NCBI GenBank assembly: GCA_024449915.1
Contig: JAMZAV010002174.1
Span: 1-64,000, forward strand
Source: Sweltsa coloradensis
Lineage: Eukaryota > Arthropoda > Insecta > Plecoptera > Chloroperlidae
Direction: 5' to 3'
DNA: 64,000 nt
Shown: positions 32,679-45,938 of the stretch, in pieces
Layout of the letters: every line of letters begins with the position of its first letter
Position numbering within the stretch: the stretch's first letter is position 1
The notes under the pieces: model-generated
What the model was told of the DNA's origin: nothing
Seen by the model: the letters and a program-made list of their open reading frames with translations, nothing else
Database searches by the model: none
Translations under genes and position numbers: made by a program

Positions 32679-33504
32679 TTGGAAAAAGATAAGTTCATGA
32701 TATATATTGAGATATTTGTATTAAAAGTTATAGGCCTACGTTATAATACACGCGAAAATTTGTCCACAATTTCACAACTGAAGACTGTTGGCTGAGCTCG
32801 AGAAAACCAGGCTCTGACGCAGAATAGTCTGGATCACTTGGAAGCTCTATCGTTTCTCCTATCTGGTTGTGGTTTGCACCAAAATGTTAAAGTAAGAATG
32901 TGTTATATGGGGTATCAACGCACATTACCCAATATTGATCACTTTTATTATTAACTGACCGTAAATATGACACCAAACAGTTAATTTGTAGTAATTTTCC
33001 AATTTTGTGTATAGGAGACAATTATTTGAAATGTCAAAATGTGCTTTGATAGCGACATGCGCTCATCCTTTCTGAACAACCTCCCAAAATGCCAATTTTT
33101 TTAATGAATATTTAAGTTCAAAAAGCGGTCCAGAATGAATGTAAAATTAGCTGGATTTGACGATCAAGCGTATTTTTAAATGGGCATTTAACATTGTAAG
33201 AAAAGGTGGTCCGAGCCTGGCTATACCAATGATTATTTTGGGGATCATTTCCTGAAGCGGCCTTCATAAGATTGATACCATTTGCACATACTTTAAGGTC
33301 ATGTATATACAGTCTTAAATAGAGGCATTTTTTCTTAAACAATCACAATAAATTAGAATGACCATATTCTAGATAGACAACCGCGCGAAATTATCAATCG
33401 GTGGAAGGAGGAAAAGTTCCCCAAAAATTTCAAATGAATATAGCTGACTCTTCAAGGCACTTTCTAGTTTCTATAGACTCACTATAAATAGGTTGACTAA
33501 GGAT
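32679..33504 (+). repeat. Family E leader copy between two opposed D repeats
   Basis: Matches the leader of the intron 1 array (actgttggctgagctcgaga, gaaaaccaggctctgacgca, aactgaccgtaaatatgaca). It lies exactly between two inverted D copies whose inner ends read cctagta and tactagg. Confidence 0.75.
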
Positions 33505-34148
33505 TACTAGGAAAACGCTTAAGTCCCGCCGCGTTGTTGGATGAGCGTAATTGGTGCATTGAGCTGCCAATTGTGTTATGCGGATTTTCTGTTGTTCTGT
33601 GAAAAAATTATACTACGTCGAAGACTTTTTTTTTAATTAAATTAAATTAAATAAAAAAATAACTTTATTTTTTGTTTTGTTTCTTTCGTAATTTTAAAAA
33701 AAGAAAAAATCTTAAAATTGCATTTTATAAAATAAATATTTGATTGCGCTTAAAAAAATTTTCGATTGCTCAAATTTCACACGAATATATTAATTCATAA
33801 AATTAAGGTTCTGTGAAAAAATCATTAAAATCGGATAAAGCATGTAGGTGTTATAAGTCGAAGAATTTTTTTTAAAATCGAAAAAAATCGTAAAATTGCG
33901 ATTTTCATGAGAAATAATTTTTCGATTGCGCTCAAAAACGTGGCAGTTCTAAGTTCAGAGATTTCGAAGGCCTCCATAAAATTTCATCGCAATTGGAGTT
34001 TCGGTTTAGCCGGAATCGTGCTGACAAACACACAAAAATACAGAAAAAAAAGAAAGAAGGAAGGAAGGAAAGAAAAAAAAAACATTCCGGATTTTTTTCT
34101 CCAGTGTAGTGAAATGGAATCTTCGCTTCGCTCGCTACGCTCATCCAA
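33505..34148 (-). repeat. Repeat family D, copy 2 (right arm of the D-E-D foldback)
   Basis: Inverted relative to copy 1: begins tactaggaaaacgcttaagt and ends ctcgctacgctcatccaa. It includes several AT-rich subrepeats (aatcattaaaatcggataaa). Confidence 0.8.
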
Positions 34149-36340
34149 ATAATCAAAAATCAAAAGATAATCGTCGTGGGCTTGATAAGAACTTACAAGC
34201 AGATTTAGTAAAACAAATGCTAAGTATATGTTTTAGTCAAAAGTGAGTCATATCATCAACATTCCGGTATTGCCATACAACTTGCAATAATCAATACACT
34301 GCCACAACTCTTCATACGCATCACTCAATTAAAGATTTGATCAGCGGAAATGTACGGCTCGAGAGCTACAGACAAGGGAAGCTCGTTAAAACCCAGCCTC
34401 GTTACTTGGATATACGGCGGTGTTGATACTTGAGGCTCTAGTGACGCGCGGCATCTCAAGTCTCGCGCTGATAAAAGACAGTCGTCATTAATAATCTTCT
34501 CGGGTAAACTCAGTCACCTTGATGATGTGGTTCGTACACAAAGACCACGAGAAGTTGGTGTTTTCACTTCAAAACTAATGATTTTCAGGGGAGCTTTCCC
34601 TGCTGGATGGTTGATCTCTTCGTTCAGATCAAATGTCATGTACACACGTTAAAGAAATTCAATACTATTTTGAGTTGAGACACAGTTTAAAAAAATTACA
34701 CACAAATAGTAGAAAAATAAAATTGATTTGCAAGATTTTGGAGAGTAGGCCTTCAAGTAGTAAGTAAAACGAAAAATTCGCCAATTCTGTTTTTTGATTC
34801 TGAGTAATCAACAACAACTTCGAGTAATCTACGATTAAACAATATCATTTGGAAATGTGGCTAACAGTTTAATTAATATTAATCAGATGTTGGAAATGTT
34901 GGAATGCTGGAAATGCCTTTAAAAAATGATAAACATAGTATATTGAATTGCTGACTTATAATTAAGATGATAATTAATATCTCTTTACAACACTTTGGGT
35001 TTAAAATTTAGATAATATAGTCGTGGATATCTCTGAAAGAACGAACATCACTTTTTTAGTTTTTTGCATTTTGTTAGTCAGTGACTTAAAAACAATAAAA
35101 TAAAATGAAGACCTCTTGTAACAGGGAGATATTCTACAAACCACACCCACATTACCTATAAACGACTTCAGTACATTTTGAACCAAATCGTGTAAATAAC
35201 AATACATTTCAAAAATACTCAAATTTGGTGGAGGCGCCGGGTTTAAAATGTATAATTTAAAAAATCAAGAATTAGATTAGTGTAAGAACTAAATCGTGTT
35301 CCCGTTCACAGCTATGAAAATTCGAAGAAAACGAAAAGAAATGTAAAAGAATAATTTGTTTATTATCGTATCGTAAGAAACAACTGTCCCCAAAAAAAGT
35401 TTATTTCATTTCAGTTTGACATTTCAGGCAGTAAGACTTCTGTCTAAGATCTAACAAAATTGTAACCTTGTCAGGAAAGAAATTAGCTCCTCTCCAGAGA
35501 CTGGGTAAATGTACAATTTATTTGGTAGAGTGCGCTAATGATTGTCAAAGGTTACATCATAACTTTGATCCGACCTTTCAACCCTTATAGTAAACTTTGA
35601 TAGGTTATAAAATGTAATCTGTAAGAGGAGCTTCACACGGATAACAAGTTCTTATATAAGGGCTGTCTATTTCATCACAGTGCGTCCAGATTGCCTCAGA
35701 GTGTGTTTGATCGCTCAACCACAGATCGGGACGAGGTACAGCGAGAAGTAGCATCGTTGCCGAGGGAGAGCTCGCTAATTTGCGTAATCTCCCCCAGCTA
35801 TGGAATTATGGTAATTTGTTGTTACTTTGCGAAGCCAGACGAAGCCACTTGTCTGCTAGGGGATTATTACCACCCCGTCCTATCTCATCCCAGACACAGA
35901 AACCATACTAGGTGATACATGATAGACTAGGAGAGGTGCAGCAGTTAGCTTAGTCGGCAATACAGTTTAACCCTCTTTGTAGGGCTCTGACAAGTAGACT
36001 TAGGCCTACTACATTTCATCTAAAATTATACAATTATATCTGTTGGGTTTTCATTCACGTTTTGTACCCGGGTAAAAGACTGTTGTTGTCACGGGTAAAA
36101 AATACAATTTTCCTTAACAAAAATATGGAGAAAGGGTTTCGAAAATTAAAAGTGTACATAAAACAATTTCCGGATATTTTGTTTGATTATTGCTGATAGG
36201 CTAAACATTTAAAAACATTTTTTTAAATAAATATGAATATACAACACTTAAGTCTTAATTTCAGGAAAAAAAACTGAAATAATAATTTTAATCACTTTTG
36301 TGACTAATTTGTAATTAAAAATCAGTTACCCTAGTAATCT
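34149..36340. other. Intergenic stretch
   Basis: No gene. One tRNA-Ala-like box at 35,226-35,242; otherwise unique-looking AT-rich DNA. Confidence 0.4.
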
Positions 36341-36364
36341 CAACGAGACCCGGCACCTCCACCA

Positions 36365-38259
36365 ACAAGGAGAATACGTGGAACTATTTTATAACTGTAT
36401 CTTTCTTTGACAATCTGATCTTTCATTCTATAGCTTCGCTCACTATATTTGGCCCTCCCGTGCCAAAACTAGCTGAATAACTTCATCACTTCATAATCAC
36501 TTTCTGATTGGAGAAGTTTTAAGACGGGAGTGGTAACGAATTAAAAACCTACACGTCCTTATCTTTATATTGCACATCGCGGACGTGTTTACTTGCTATT
36601 GATGTGGGCTTCCGGAAAGATTCAATTTGGAAAGTTTTCGGAAATTACACGAAATTACAGGGATAAAATAGTTTTTCTATGAGGTCCTCTATATATAATT
36701 CATAAACACAATGCAATTGATTTATTTCATGCATTTGGCGGCAGCTTAGATCTAATTGAATGACAAACTATGTAGGGCCTAACATTTGTACAAATTACTA
36801 TCGAGCAATGACAAGTGTCAACAGCTGACGCTTGGAAATCGAGATTTTTTTCAGCACATCAGTCAACCAGTACATTTTTATTATTTTAGAACACATATTT
36901 CTTAGTTGATATTGACAAATAATAATTTTAAAAACATGATTATTTTTCATATTTTTAAGAAGGGGGAAATTTCAGGAAACATTGTTGGAATTTTCCAAGG
37001 AAATTTCCCACATCCTTAGTACTCGCTACCCCATTACCTTTCGAAAAGCGTTGATAAACAATGAAAACCCATCGTACCAAGTTTGTAGAATAACATATCG
37101 AAGAATACAATAAAAATACTTCAGTGTACCATCAAGCATCACTTTTCCGACCGTCCGTCTGTGCGTGTACCCACGTCTCATGATAAAACCAACATGACCT
37201 CCGATTGACATTACTTCACATCTGAGTGTTTTGTGGACCCGGGGGGACAAGGGGCGGGAATAGCGCCACCCAAACATCACAAAGAAAACCCGGCAAACCC
37301 CACCAAAATATAGATTTTTATGATTTGAAAAAAACGTATATACTGCATCTCTATTTAATTTTTTCAGTCTGCACCTCTATTAACAACTAAATTGAACACA
37401 AAAAAGAAACGCATTAATTATTCACCGACGTTCTACTGAATAAGTAGCTTCGCTCCCTCTTCGGTAAACACCTCGATCAGTTGCTGCAAATAGCTCTTGC
37501 ACCTAACTGTACTCAGGTGACACCTAATTTTCCCCACCCAACTGACAGAGCATAACATTGTAGTGGCAGTGTTATCTGACACCGCAATACGGCCGCATAG
37601 GGTTACACTGTACAACCACAGGACCAAACAAGGCCACTGCATGTGTCGTATTTGTTGGATAGCCAAGGTACAAGAACTGATTTGCAGGAAATAACATGAT
37701 GTTAGCAATATCTCATAAACAGGGGCGGATCTAGCATTGACTCCCGAATGCGATTTTTTTGCTAAATTGTATAGCTTCGTTAAGCTTAGAACATGTTTAA
37801 AAATCTAAAATTACTTTGACAGTGATATGTTGTTAATTAATGATCATAATTCTCGATCAAAGATGAGGTGGGAAGGCCCCCTATCGCCAAAGGCAAAAAT
37901 TTTTGTCAAATTGCCACAGTGAAAGACATAAAAACAAGTTTAAAAATATGAAATTTGATAAAGATGTCAGCGATAATTGGATATGAAATAAAAATTGGAA
38001 CGTAATAGGGTCATAGGGGGGGGGGGCAGTCGCCCCCCCTGTATCCGCACCTGCTCAAAAAACAATGTTTGAAAAACAGAAAAAGTGGCTTATAAGTCTT
38101 ATGTATAGTTGCATTAGAACTTTATCCTGCACATATATTTTTTTTCAAATCGTGATTTTGAAAATTACGGAGTGTTCATCTCCTCGTTTGTATAGAACCT
38201 GCTAACTCTTCGAAAAGAACAATAATAACTTTCTTGGGAAATCTGTACAGGGTGCAATG
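36365..38259. other. Intergenic stretch
   Basis: Nothing recognisable apart from a G10 tract at about 38,017-38,027. Short open frames here have no family resemblance. Confidence 0.4.
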
Positions 38260-38440
38260 TATGCCCTGTGTCTAACTATAGGTATATTATAGATAGGCAA
38301 TTGTGAAGGGATGTGAACTCAATCCCTTGCATTCGCATTCCCGACTGAGAAAAACCTTGGAAAAAACCTTTAGTCAGGATTGCCGGTCTGAACGGGATTC
38401 GAATCGGGGACCTCCCAAATCACAGTCACGCGCTTAAGAG
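38260..38440 (-). repeat. tRNA-headed SINE, reverse copy
   Basis: On the minus strand a tRNA-like head (gaggtccccgattcgaatcc, B-box-like) is followed by caatcctgactaaaggtttt and a body matching 54,409-54,660. Not a functional tRNA gene, because the A-box half is lost. Confidence 0.65.
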
Positions 38441-38930
38441 GGTTCACCACCCTTTTGATAGTTAGTAAATAGCGGTTTGCTCGGCCAAAAAGCATCCTAC
38501 GTATATACAATTTTGCAAACTTGTCAATAAAGCATACATGGACGTTCCAACAGTCATAGATTTTCAAAATTTTGACTTGATCAGCCAGAAAAAATTCACG
38601 AATATAGTCAATTTTGGACTTTTTAACAAAATTGAAATTCGTGAAATCTAATTTATTTTTTATAAATTATTTCAAAACAAATTTTAGGAATGTGTTACTA
38701 TAGAAACCTTTATTTCCACTTTCTTGAGATATGTTCAAAATTTCTAACAACTGTGATGTCATTCAGCCGAGCAAACAGAAAATTGCCTAAAAAAGGGTCG
38801 GTGAACCCTCTTAAAGCTCGAGCCAACACTGTATAGCAATCTATTAAACTCGGAGAAAAACTCAATATAAATCAACAATGTACACCAATGTAAGTAACTT
38901 CACAAGCCGACGGCAGTGAAGCTGTAGTTA
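38441..38930. other. Intergenic stretch
   Basis: No gene. An inverted pair gagggttcaccacccttt (38,439) and gggtcggtgaaccctctt (38,795) marks a small foldback of about 375 bp. Confidence 0.5.
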
Positions 38931-39601
38931 AACGAGGGAGCGGAGCGACCGAGTGTCTCCATTCAACTTGAACGGGTCTCATTCTGTGATTCTGTCTGTC
39001 TGTCTGTACGTCGAAAATCAGCCGAACCGCTGAACAGATTGGTCTGAAATTTTAAACAGATATCCGGTACGAGTTTATTGAGAACTGCTAACAAAATCAG
39101 CTAGATCCATTGCGATTTAATCCCACAATAAATAAAAATGTGATTTTTTAAATATCGAAAGCATTTGTTTAGTAGCAGCTAGCGGGACGACAACAACGTG
39201 GCGTGCATGGCCTATTGGTAAGCATGTAGTCTACCGCACGGAGGGTTGGGGTTCGATACACGTTGGGTAGAACTTTTTTTATATTTTTAGACCCACATAT
39301 TATTTTTGAAGGGTGTTAAATGGGAGATAAAAATTTATGTGATTTTGTTTTTTATTGGAAATTTGTAAATGTTTCACGCTAATACGTTTCGAACACGATT
39401 CGCACTTTCAATGTTCAATTTAAACTAGGGAAACGCAAAGTCGTTGTTAAATGAGTGAGTAAGCCATGTGTTGAGTACCCGGTATAATTCTCCATACTGA
39501 GCTAGATCCAGCCTTAGGTAAAGGGGAGGAAAGGGGATGTTCCCGGGTACTCAATTTTTGGTTCACTCACTCGTTTAACAACGACTTTGGCGTTTCCCTA
39601 G
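38931..39601 (+). mobile_element. SINE/foldback composite, copy 1
   Basis: Starts aacgagggagcggagcgacc, carries a (TCTG)n tract, a tRNA-like segment (tggcctattggtaagca as A-box region near 39,208; ggttcgata as B-box near 39,250), and ends in a foldback of about 170 bp whose arms read ctagggaaacgc(c)aaagtcg and cgactttggcgtttccctag. Full copies at 50,404-53,079 (reverse, interrupted) and 59,967-60,643 share the same order, so both parts move as one unit. Confidence 0.82.
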
Positions 39602-41339
39602 TCTAGCATTGAGATAGGCCCTGCTACAAACCGGACCTAGGTAAACAACATAATGTAACACAGTTTATTATCAGCCCGCCCAAACTTCCCCCGGTCCACC
39701 TGTCACACGTGTGATTGATGTACAGTGCGTGGCAGATACGACCAACAGGCTTATCTCCACCTAGCTGCTTCCGTCAGAATACAAGACCGGCCCTTTGTCT
39801 GGGTGTGCGCCAACAACACGATAATACAGGACATTTAGTAGCTCTAATCGAATAAACACGGGGCTATATCGGAGTAATTAGTCCATTAGGGGAGGGGGGT
39901 GGTTTGTTAGGAAGATCGTAAGGATGATTGTAGAACGTAATTCTAGTATTCGAATGGTGACTGAAAAATAAACTTGGAAAACAGTGGCGGCTCGCGAAAT
40001 GAGTAATTGAGTGTAGTGGAATTTAAAAATGTCCTGTTATGCACTGGGCAATGAAAACAACGAACGAATAAAAACTTATGGCTGTATAGCCTAGGTGACA
40101 ACCAGGCTGGTAAATTCAAACATACAAACCATAAGAAATCAAAGACATAAATTATTCCAAAACATGCTACACATGTATCCATTACAACATTTACAGAGGA
40201 AATATGTCGATATGCTGTGATGTTTTTGTAAGAAATTAACTTAAAAACGTTTATATTGTTAAAAAGTGCAGACATTTTTATTTAAATACAACATAATTGT
40301 AGGCCTATATTCATACTAAAAAAGTGACCCCTACCGATTGCCAAGTTAAATTTTTCATATGCCTAGTGTATTAAATTCAAAATAAACTATATATTAACAT
40401 TAGTTTTAAAGTTAGTCGAGTTCATTCTAAAATCTTTACATACTTTTTTAAAATAACCTGATGGCGGAAATATTTTTTTCCGAAACGTGTTGTATTATTA
40501 TTATTTATTATTGTATTACTAAAATATTTTAAATATATATTTATAGTAACACTTTTTTAAGTTGAGTATAGCGAGATGAGACATGATGGCAGCTCTACAG
40601 AAGGTCCTCTATACTCACTCATGAGCTGCTCATGTGTTAAGTATCAAGCGGACCCTGGCTCTACAAGGCTTTGACCACTGCCCTGACACGCATATAAAGT
40701 TGCACTTTCCCTACCCCCGACTGTACCCTGCTAATTACAAGGTTTCTAAAACTAAAACAACAGCCACGCACGCGGCGATATGGACCCTGATTGCCTGAGT
40801 CTTCCGCCCTGCAGTGCTATCGCCGACACTGGCGACATCTGTGAACGCGGGGTGGAACCTGACGGCGAGGGAGGCAAACACATTAGTAGTACAGGGGAGT
40901 AACCTGAGACCAGCAAGGAGGGTTGATTCTCATTTCTCAACAGCCCTAACATTAGCCGTGTATAGGATAATTTGAAGTCACTTTAAAAATATAAGCTGGG
41001 GATGTAGAAATTGGATGGACGAAACAACGAGAAAATTTGAGAGGAAGGACTACCGCCAATATTAAAATCAAGCTAAAGTATATGATTTTAGAAGTATCAC
41101 AAAACGATCTATAAGCAACTGTTTCGATTTTGAAAAGCGTTTTGTCGAGATATTACTAAAATGAAGTAGTTTTTCGTAAAGATTTTAATATTAGCGGTAC
41201 ACAACCAAGTAGCTTATTTTTTGGTCTTGCCATTTTTAGTTTGTATTTCTTCGTTTTATTCCCGACGGGCCCGAGGTTGAATTTGGCACAGGGTATTCCT
41301 CTGTCAGTCATGTACAAGGCAAGGTAAACATCAGTTAGT
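39602..41339. other. Intergenic stretch
   Basis: No gene recognised. AT-rich apart from a GC-richer stretch near 40,770-40,930. Confidence 0.4.
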
Positions 41340-41565
41340 AAGTAGGGGAGTTTACTTCACGAAACTCTAGACGAGCTCTGGCAGTCGTCGTCGGGGACCC
41401 CGCCACTCTCCTCGAAGACCTGCCTGACGACGACCACGACGTGAGAATCTCTTCTTTCTTCATCCCCTGGTATGTGACTGGTTCTGTCCATCACGAGTAT
41501 GTCCTCCCCACATCCCCAAGGCATCGGTGGTGCATTATGACCTAACGGTTGACGCGCCCGAAACC
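41340..41565 (-). repeat. GC-rich repeat family B, reverse copy
   Basis: Shares gagctctggcagtcgtcgtc and tgcattatgacctaacggtt with the copies at 62,750-62,985 and (inverted) 23,205-23,440. Confidence 0.72.
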
Positions 41566-42478
41566 AGATAGCTCAAAACTCTACCTGACAACCAGGAACT
41601 CAGATATTGTTGAAATTCTCTCGTTACCCTCTAAGTCAAGATCGCTCATTCTTCCCGCAGAAATAAATACATCTTGCATATGATCGAACACCTTGATATG
41701 TGGTGAATCCTTCAGCTTCTCCAGAACACTACTCGAGTTTCAGATGACGTCACACAGACTGTCATGGCCGACTGGTGGGCAAAAATTACACTGGCGAAAT
41801 CTAAACATGTGTTAAAAGGGTGAATTTTATAGTAGATTCCTAAAAAATGCATAACATTTGCATCTTTGATTGAGGTTCAATTTCAAACCAATCGAGTATT
41901 CTAATATCTGTTTTTTAAAGGAAACAATGGAAATTAAGGCTGTTTTTTTTAAACAATTAAAAGCAGGGACCTTGTAAAAGCAGGTCTGAGGCCGATGCAA
42001 AGTGACCACTTTTTAGTTTTGACTGCCAAACAGCATTTCAATATTGTTGCAAGAACCTTATAGCTATCAGATATATTGACATTTTTTAATCAATGTAGGC
42101 GATGAAAAATACTTGATTTCTTCCTATCCGCCCATCATAGCCATGTTAAAATTGCATTCATTGCTCACCAGTCGGCCAAAGTTGGTAGATACTGCGGCGC
42201 CAAAGTGCACAGTGCTGTCGTTCCAGTGGATTACAGGGCGGTGCCTATTAACCCGGAGCAGGTGATTCACCTCTGCTGATGTTACATCTGTCGAGGTCTT
42301 ATCTCTCTATCAGACGGAACAACGGATCACACACATCAAACAAGAGCACACGACAATTAATGTCAAATGTTACGAGTACCCTGGCTACCTTTAATCAAGA
42401 GTTAATGGACACAGACAACCATCTCCAGGATGTTTCTTATTAATAACTAACGGATGAGAATAATTATTGGCAAGGGTC
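41566..42478. other. Intergenic stretch
   Basis: No gene or repeat recognised. Confidence 0.4.
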
Positions 42479-43031
42479 GAACTAATCTCCCACCAGAGCG
42501 CAGAACGTTCGAGGTTTGCTCACATTGTTGTGTGGATGTGGGTGACAGATTTCCCACCAGAGTGCAGAACGATTGACGTTTGGTCACCGCAGGGTGACAG
42601 ATTTCCCACCAGAGTGCAGAACGATTGACGTTTGGTCACCGCTATTTTTTGTAAGTTCCACTGGAAGGCGAACCAGAGCTCGATGGTGCTTTTGTTAGCT
42701 GTGTTATCTCTACAGCACAAACTACTACTACGATCTTGAGGAAACTTTTGGAGAACTCTCGGAATCTCCAATAACTTCGACCTGTTACGGTTTTTAGTAT
42801 AATTACTTCAATACTCATATATCGCACTAGTAAGCATTTGTTTCACTATCAAATCAAATATGTTCACTATAGGGCAATAGGGTAATGCCAAGCTGGTTCG
42901 CCTCGATTCTCCGCCAGGATCGCATGATCGGGGTTTGGTCACAGGACTCTTTACATTGTGGTTCCAGCGGAACTTACACATGGCGGTGACCAAACGTCGC
43001 TCGTTCTGCACTCTGGTGGGAGATTAGTTTC
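42479..43031. mobile_element. Foldback MITE with AACTAATCTCCCACCAGAG ends
   Basis: The left end aactaatctcccaccagagc is inverted at 43,012-43,031. A 51-63 bp subrepeat (cagagtgcagaacgattgac, tttggtcaccgc) occurs three times on the left and once, inverted, on the right (42,978-43,024). No coding sequence; no clear target duplication. Confidence 0.82.
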
Positions 43032-43119
43032 ACAATTGCCCTATATCACGTGTATCCACAACGCGACTTTCTGGAAGCCAATTTAGACGAGCGAGCGAAG
43101 CAGCTGGTGATTTCCTAGC

Positions 43120-43400
43120 AAGCCCAACAAACTCTGTTTTTGATTAATATTCATAATTCTAATATTTCGAACCACGGGTCTCCCACATTCCAAGGTTAGC
43201 GCCTTAGCCCAACTAGACCACCGAGACGGTAACTACTTATTTAACTTTTGAATTGTAATTGCATTATAGATCTGAATGGAACAGTACTGCAACGACTATC
43301 TGTTGCCTTTGAACTGACCAAACAAACACTATTTATAATGTCATTACCTTACGCAGGTATGAGCGAGGGTTTATTTCTCGATTTGGTTAGATAGGTAGAT
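43120..43400. repeat. Family C SINE-like repeat
   Basis: A tRNA-like stretch in reverse (ttcgaaccacgggtctccca) is followed by a body shared with 15,620-15,950. Ends near ttatttctcgatttggttag. Confidence 0.65.
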
Positions 43401-43749
43401 CTAAAGATGTAATTTTTTCTCAATTTTTCTTAAAATTCCAAAATATGCCTACACATAAATCAAACTCCCCCGATCGCGATATCCCACAAAACCCCGACGC
43501 TTGGTTTTTCTCTAGAGCAGAGTTAACAAGGCTGAGGAGTCAAGTATCCGGGAAGCGCTGACACGCCGGAGTCAAGGGCGTCGCGACGCTTCCTAATTAG
43601 TGGGCGCATCTAGAGGTTAGAGTGGGGAAAACATCCAGGAGACGGTTAATGAGATACAACTCTTAAGAGCTAGGAGAGGCGCGAAGTTAAAACCGCGTGA
43701 AATTACGGGGTTTTAGTCATATCTCAAGGGCGCTTCACATTATTGTAAA
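43401..43749. other. Intergenic stretch
   Basis: No gene or repeat recognised. Confidence 0.4.
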
Positions 43750-44083
43750 CCCTGGTAGAAATATTTGTATGCCAAACGGTCGCCAAGCGGTCACCAACAG
43801 ATCACCAAGGCTTATTTTTGATCGCCAACAGGTTACCAAGTGATTACCAAGGGTCGCCACCGAAATTTCAAAAGAAATATATGACAGCCAAACGTTCACC
43901 AAAAGGCAGCCAACGAGTCACCAACTTTGCAATGCAGTATTTTGACACAAAAAAGACCTGTTGGCGACCATTTGGCTGCTGTTGGTGATCACTTGGCGAT
44001 CACTTGGCATCAGTGGTGAACTAGTTGGTGACCTGTTGGTGACCACTTGGCAACCATTTGGCAACCAAATATTTTTACTAGGG
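43750..44083. mobile_element. MITE built from GGTCACCAA words, CCCTRGTA ends
   Basis: The ends ccctggtagaaatatttg and caaatatttttactaggg are inverted. The left half repeats words of the form GGTCNCCAA (GGTCGCCAA, GGTCACCAA, GATCACCAA), and the right half repeats their complement TTGGTGACC. It folds on itself but with many imperfect units. Confidence 0.82.
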
Positions 44084-45639
44084 AAGGTTATAAATAAGTA
44101 TTTGTGGTTTTGTTCGAAGAAGCCTGCACAGGGGCTAACAAAATTATCAACATGATTTAATCAGTACGGTTTTTAATCAGACAATTTGTTTAAATAAACA
44201 ATTATAAATCGTACTGTTTACTATATTTTTTTAACTTTTTCTAGAAGTATTTTTTTACAAAATTTTATTGACAATTGAGGTTTGGTCATATTTTACAAAA
44301 ACAGCCATAGTCCAAAATAATGTAAAATATTTTAACGATATTCTTATAAAAAATCCTGATTTCACTGAGATCATGAAAACGTGTTCCTATTTTTAAATAA
44401 AAATATTCTACATACTTGTGATAAATAGCATACAAAAGTACGAGCTATCATCAACATTGCACACTCGAGGAAAATATAATAATATCCTTAGCAATTAAAT
44501 GACAGAGTGTAATGTTCTATCAATTTCTGGAAACGTTTATTTCTAGACTAAGGTTGTTCTTTATTTATTTTTAATAGTTACATAGATGCAGACACAACAA
44601 TGAACAGCTAATGTTCAGTAAATATTTGAAATAATATTACAAGAATAATTTTGGTAACAAATTCAAAAAGGATATTAAATGCAATTAATTAATGAACCAA
44701 ATATAGGGGGGAAGAAAAGAAAAAAGAAAGAAAAAATCATCAAAAAAGCAAAATGAAAAGAAAAAACCTGATTTATTAGACGGTTTGCCAAAAATCAGGA
44801 ACACCAAATCGAGATGAGACCTAAACTTAGTTCTAACTTCTAATATTAGCTGTGGTCGTTCCTATTACCCGAGTGAGAACGCGAGGAAAGATCCCTGGTG
44901 AATGAAGCGTTAGGTTGGTATCGGTGCGAACTGCGAGGACACTTATTGGCTTCGTTAGCGCGCCCGACGTCTTTTCCTGTAGTTAGTTTTGTCTTTTGTT
45001 CGTTTTTAATTAAAAAACGTGGACTCGTCGAGTTTTCTGGATGTTTGGGTCGTTATCAGGAAGGCGTTAATTTCGCTGATGAGGGAGAAACGAGAAAGCG
45101 AAAGGGTGCCCCCCCCCCCCTCCCCACCCCACAGGGAAAAGGGGAGAAGAGATTGCACCTCATTTGCATCTTGTGATAACGCTAATCTATGTGGAAATAC
45201 AGGTGGAAAAATAAATTGGACTTACTTTTAGGAACGGAAATAGAATAGCCCACTTTTGTATATCCCTGATAAAAAATATTGTCTTTTATACATTGTTGAT
45301 GTACCCTATTTCAAACTTTCTTTAAGCTTGTAGTCATTACTGTATCTGTATTTATGTAATAGTTTTATTTAGTTTGTAAATCAATTTTTATAACTGAAAA
45401 GATTAGACGTGAAAAAAAACAAATAAAACGAATAAATAAAATAATAATTAATTAATAAATAACTCCATAGCAGAACAGAATAGCCCGTATCAATTTGAAA
45501 TTCGTAATTTTGACCAGGAACAAAAACTACTATAAACAAGAACGGGTATGGGTGTACCAAAAAAAAGCGAACCAAGCTACTTAATAAACAGATCGTCAAA
45601 GAAGACAAAAATAAAATAATTCTACGTGAATGATATTTT
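44084..45639. other. Intergenic stretch
   Basis: No gene. AT-rich, with a C11 tract at 45,110-45,121. Short open frames have no family resemblance. Confidence 0.4.
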
Positions 45640-45697
45640 TGGTGGAGGTGCCGGGTTAGACCATTAAAAAAATGTTTAAAAATAAATAAATAAATTG

Positions 45698-45780
45698 TAT
45701 TTAGAGTCCACCCACTCAGTTAAATAACTGATTTTCAGTGGGGGACAGTAAATCAAAGCGACCAAGCCAACCCTGTTTGT
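45698..45780 (+). repeat. Family A fragment
   Basis: Shares gtatttagagtccacccact and caagccaaccctgt with 18,091 and 20,308. It lies about 40 bp after a tRNA-Ala-like box. Confidence 0.75.
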
Positions 45781-45938
45781 GCCACTTGTTCTCGCAGTAA
45801 TGGCGGAAGTGTCAAGATTTCTAAAAAATTATGTGGGGCCAGCCCAATGACGTACATAAGCTTTGCGTAGCAAAGCGCTAGACGCTCAGTCTCCTATCCT
45901 TCCAACCGAGCGCTAGCATGGACGTTAGAAGCCATCAT

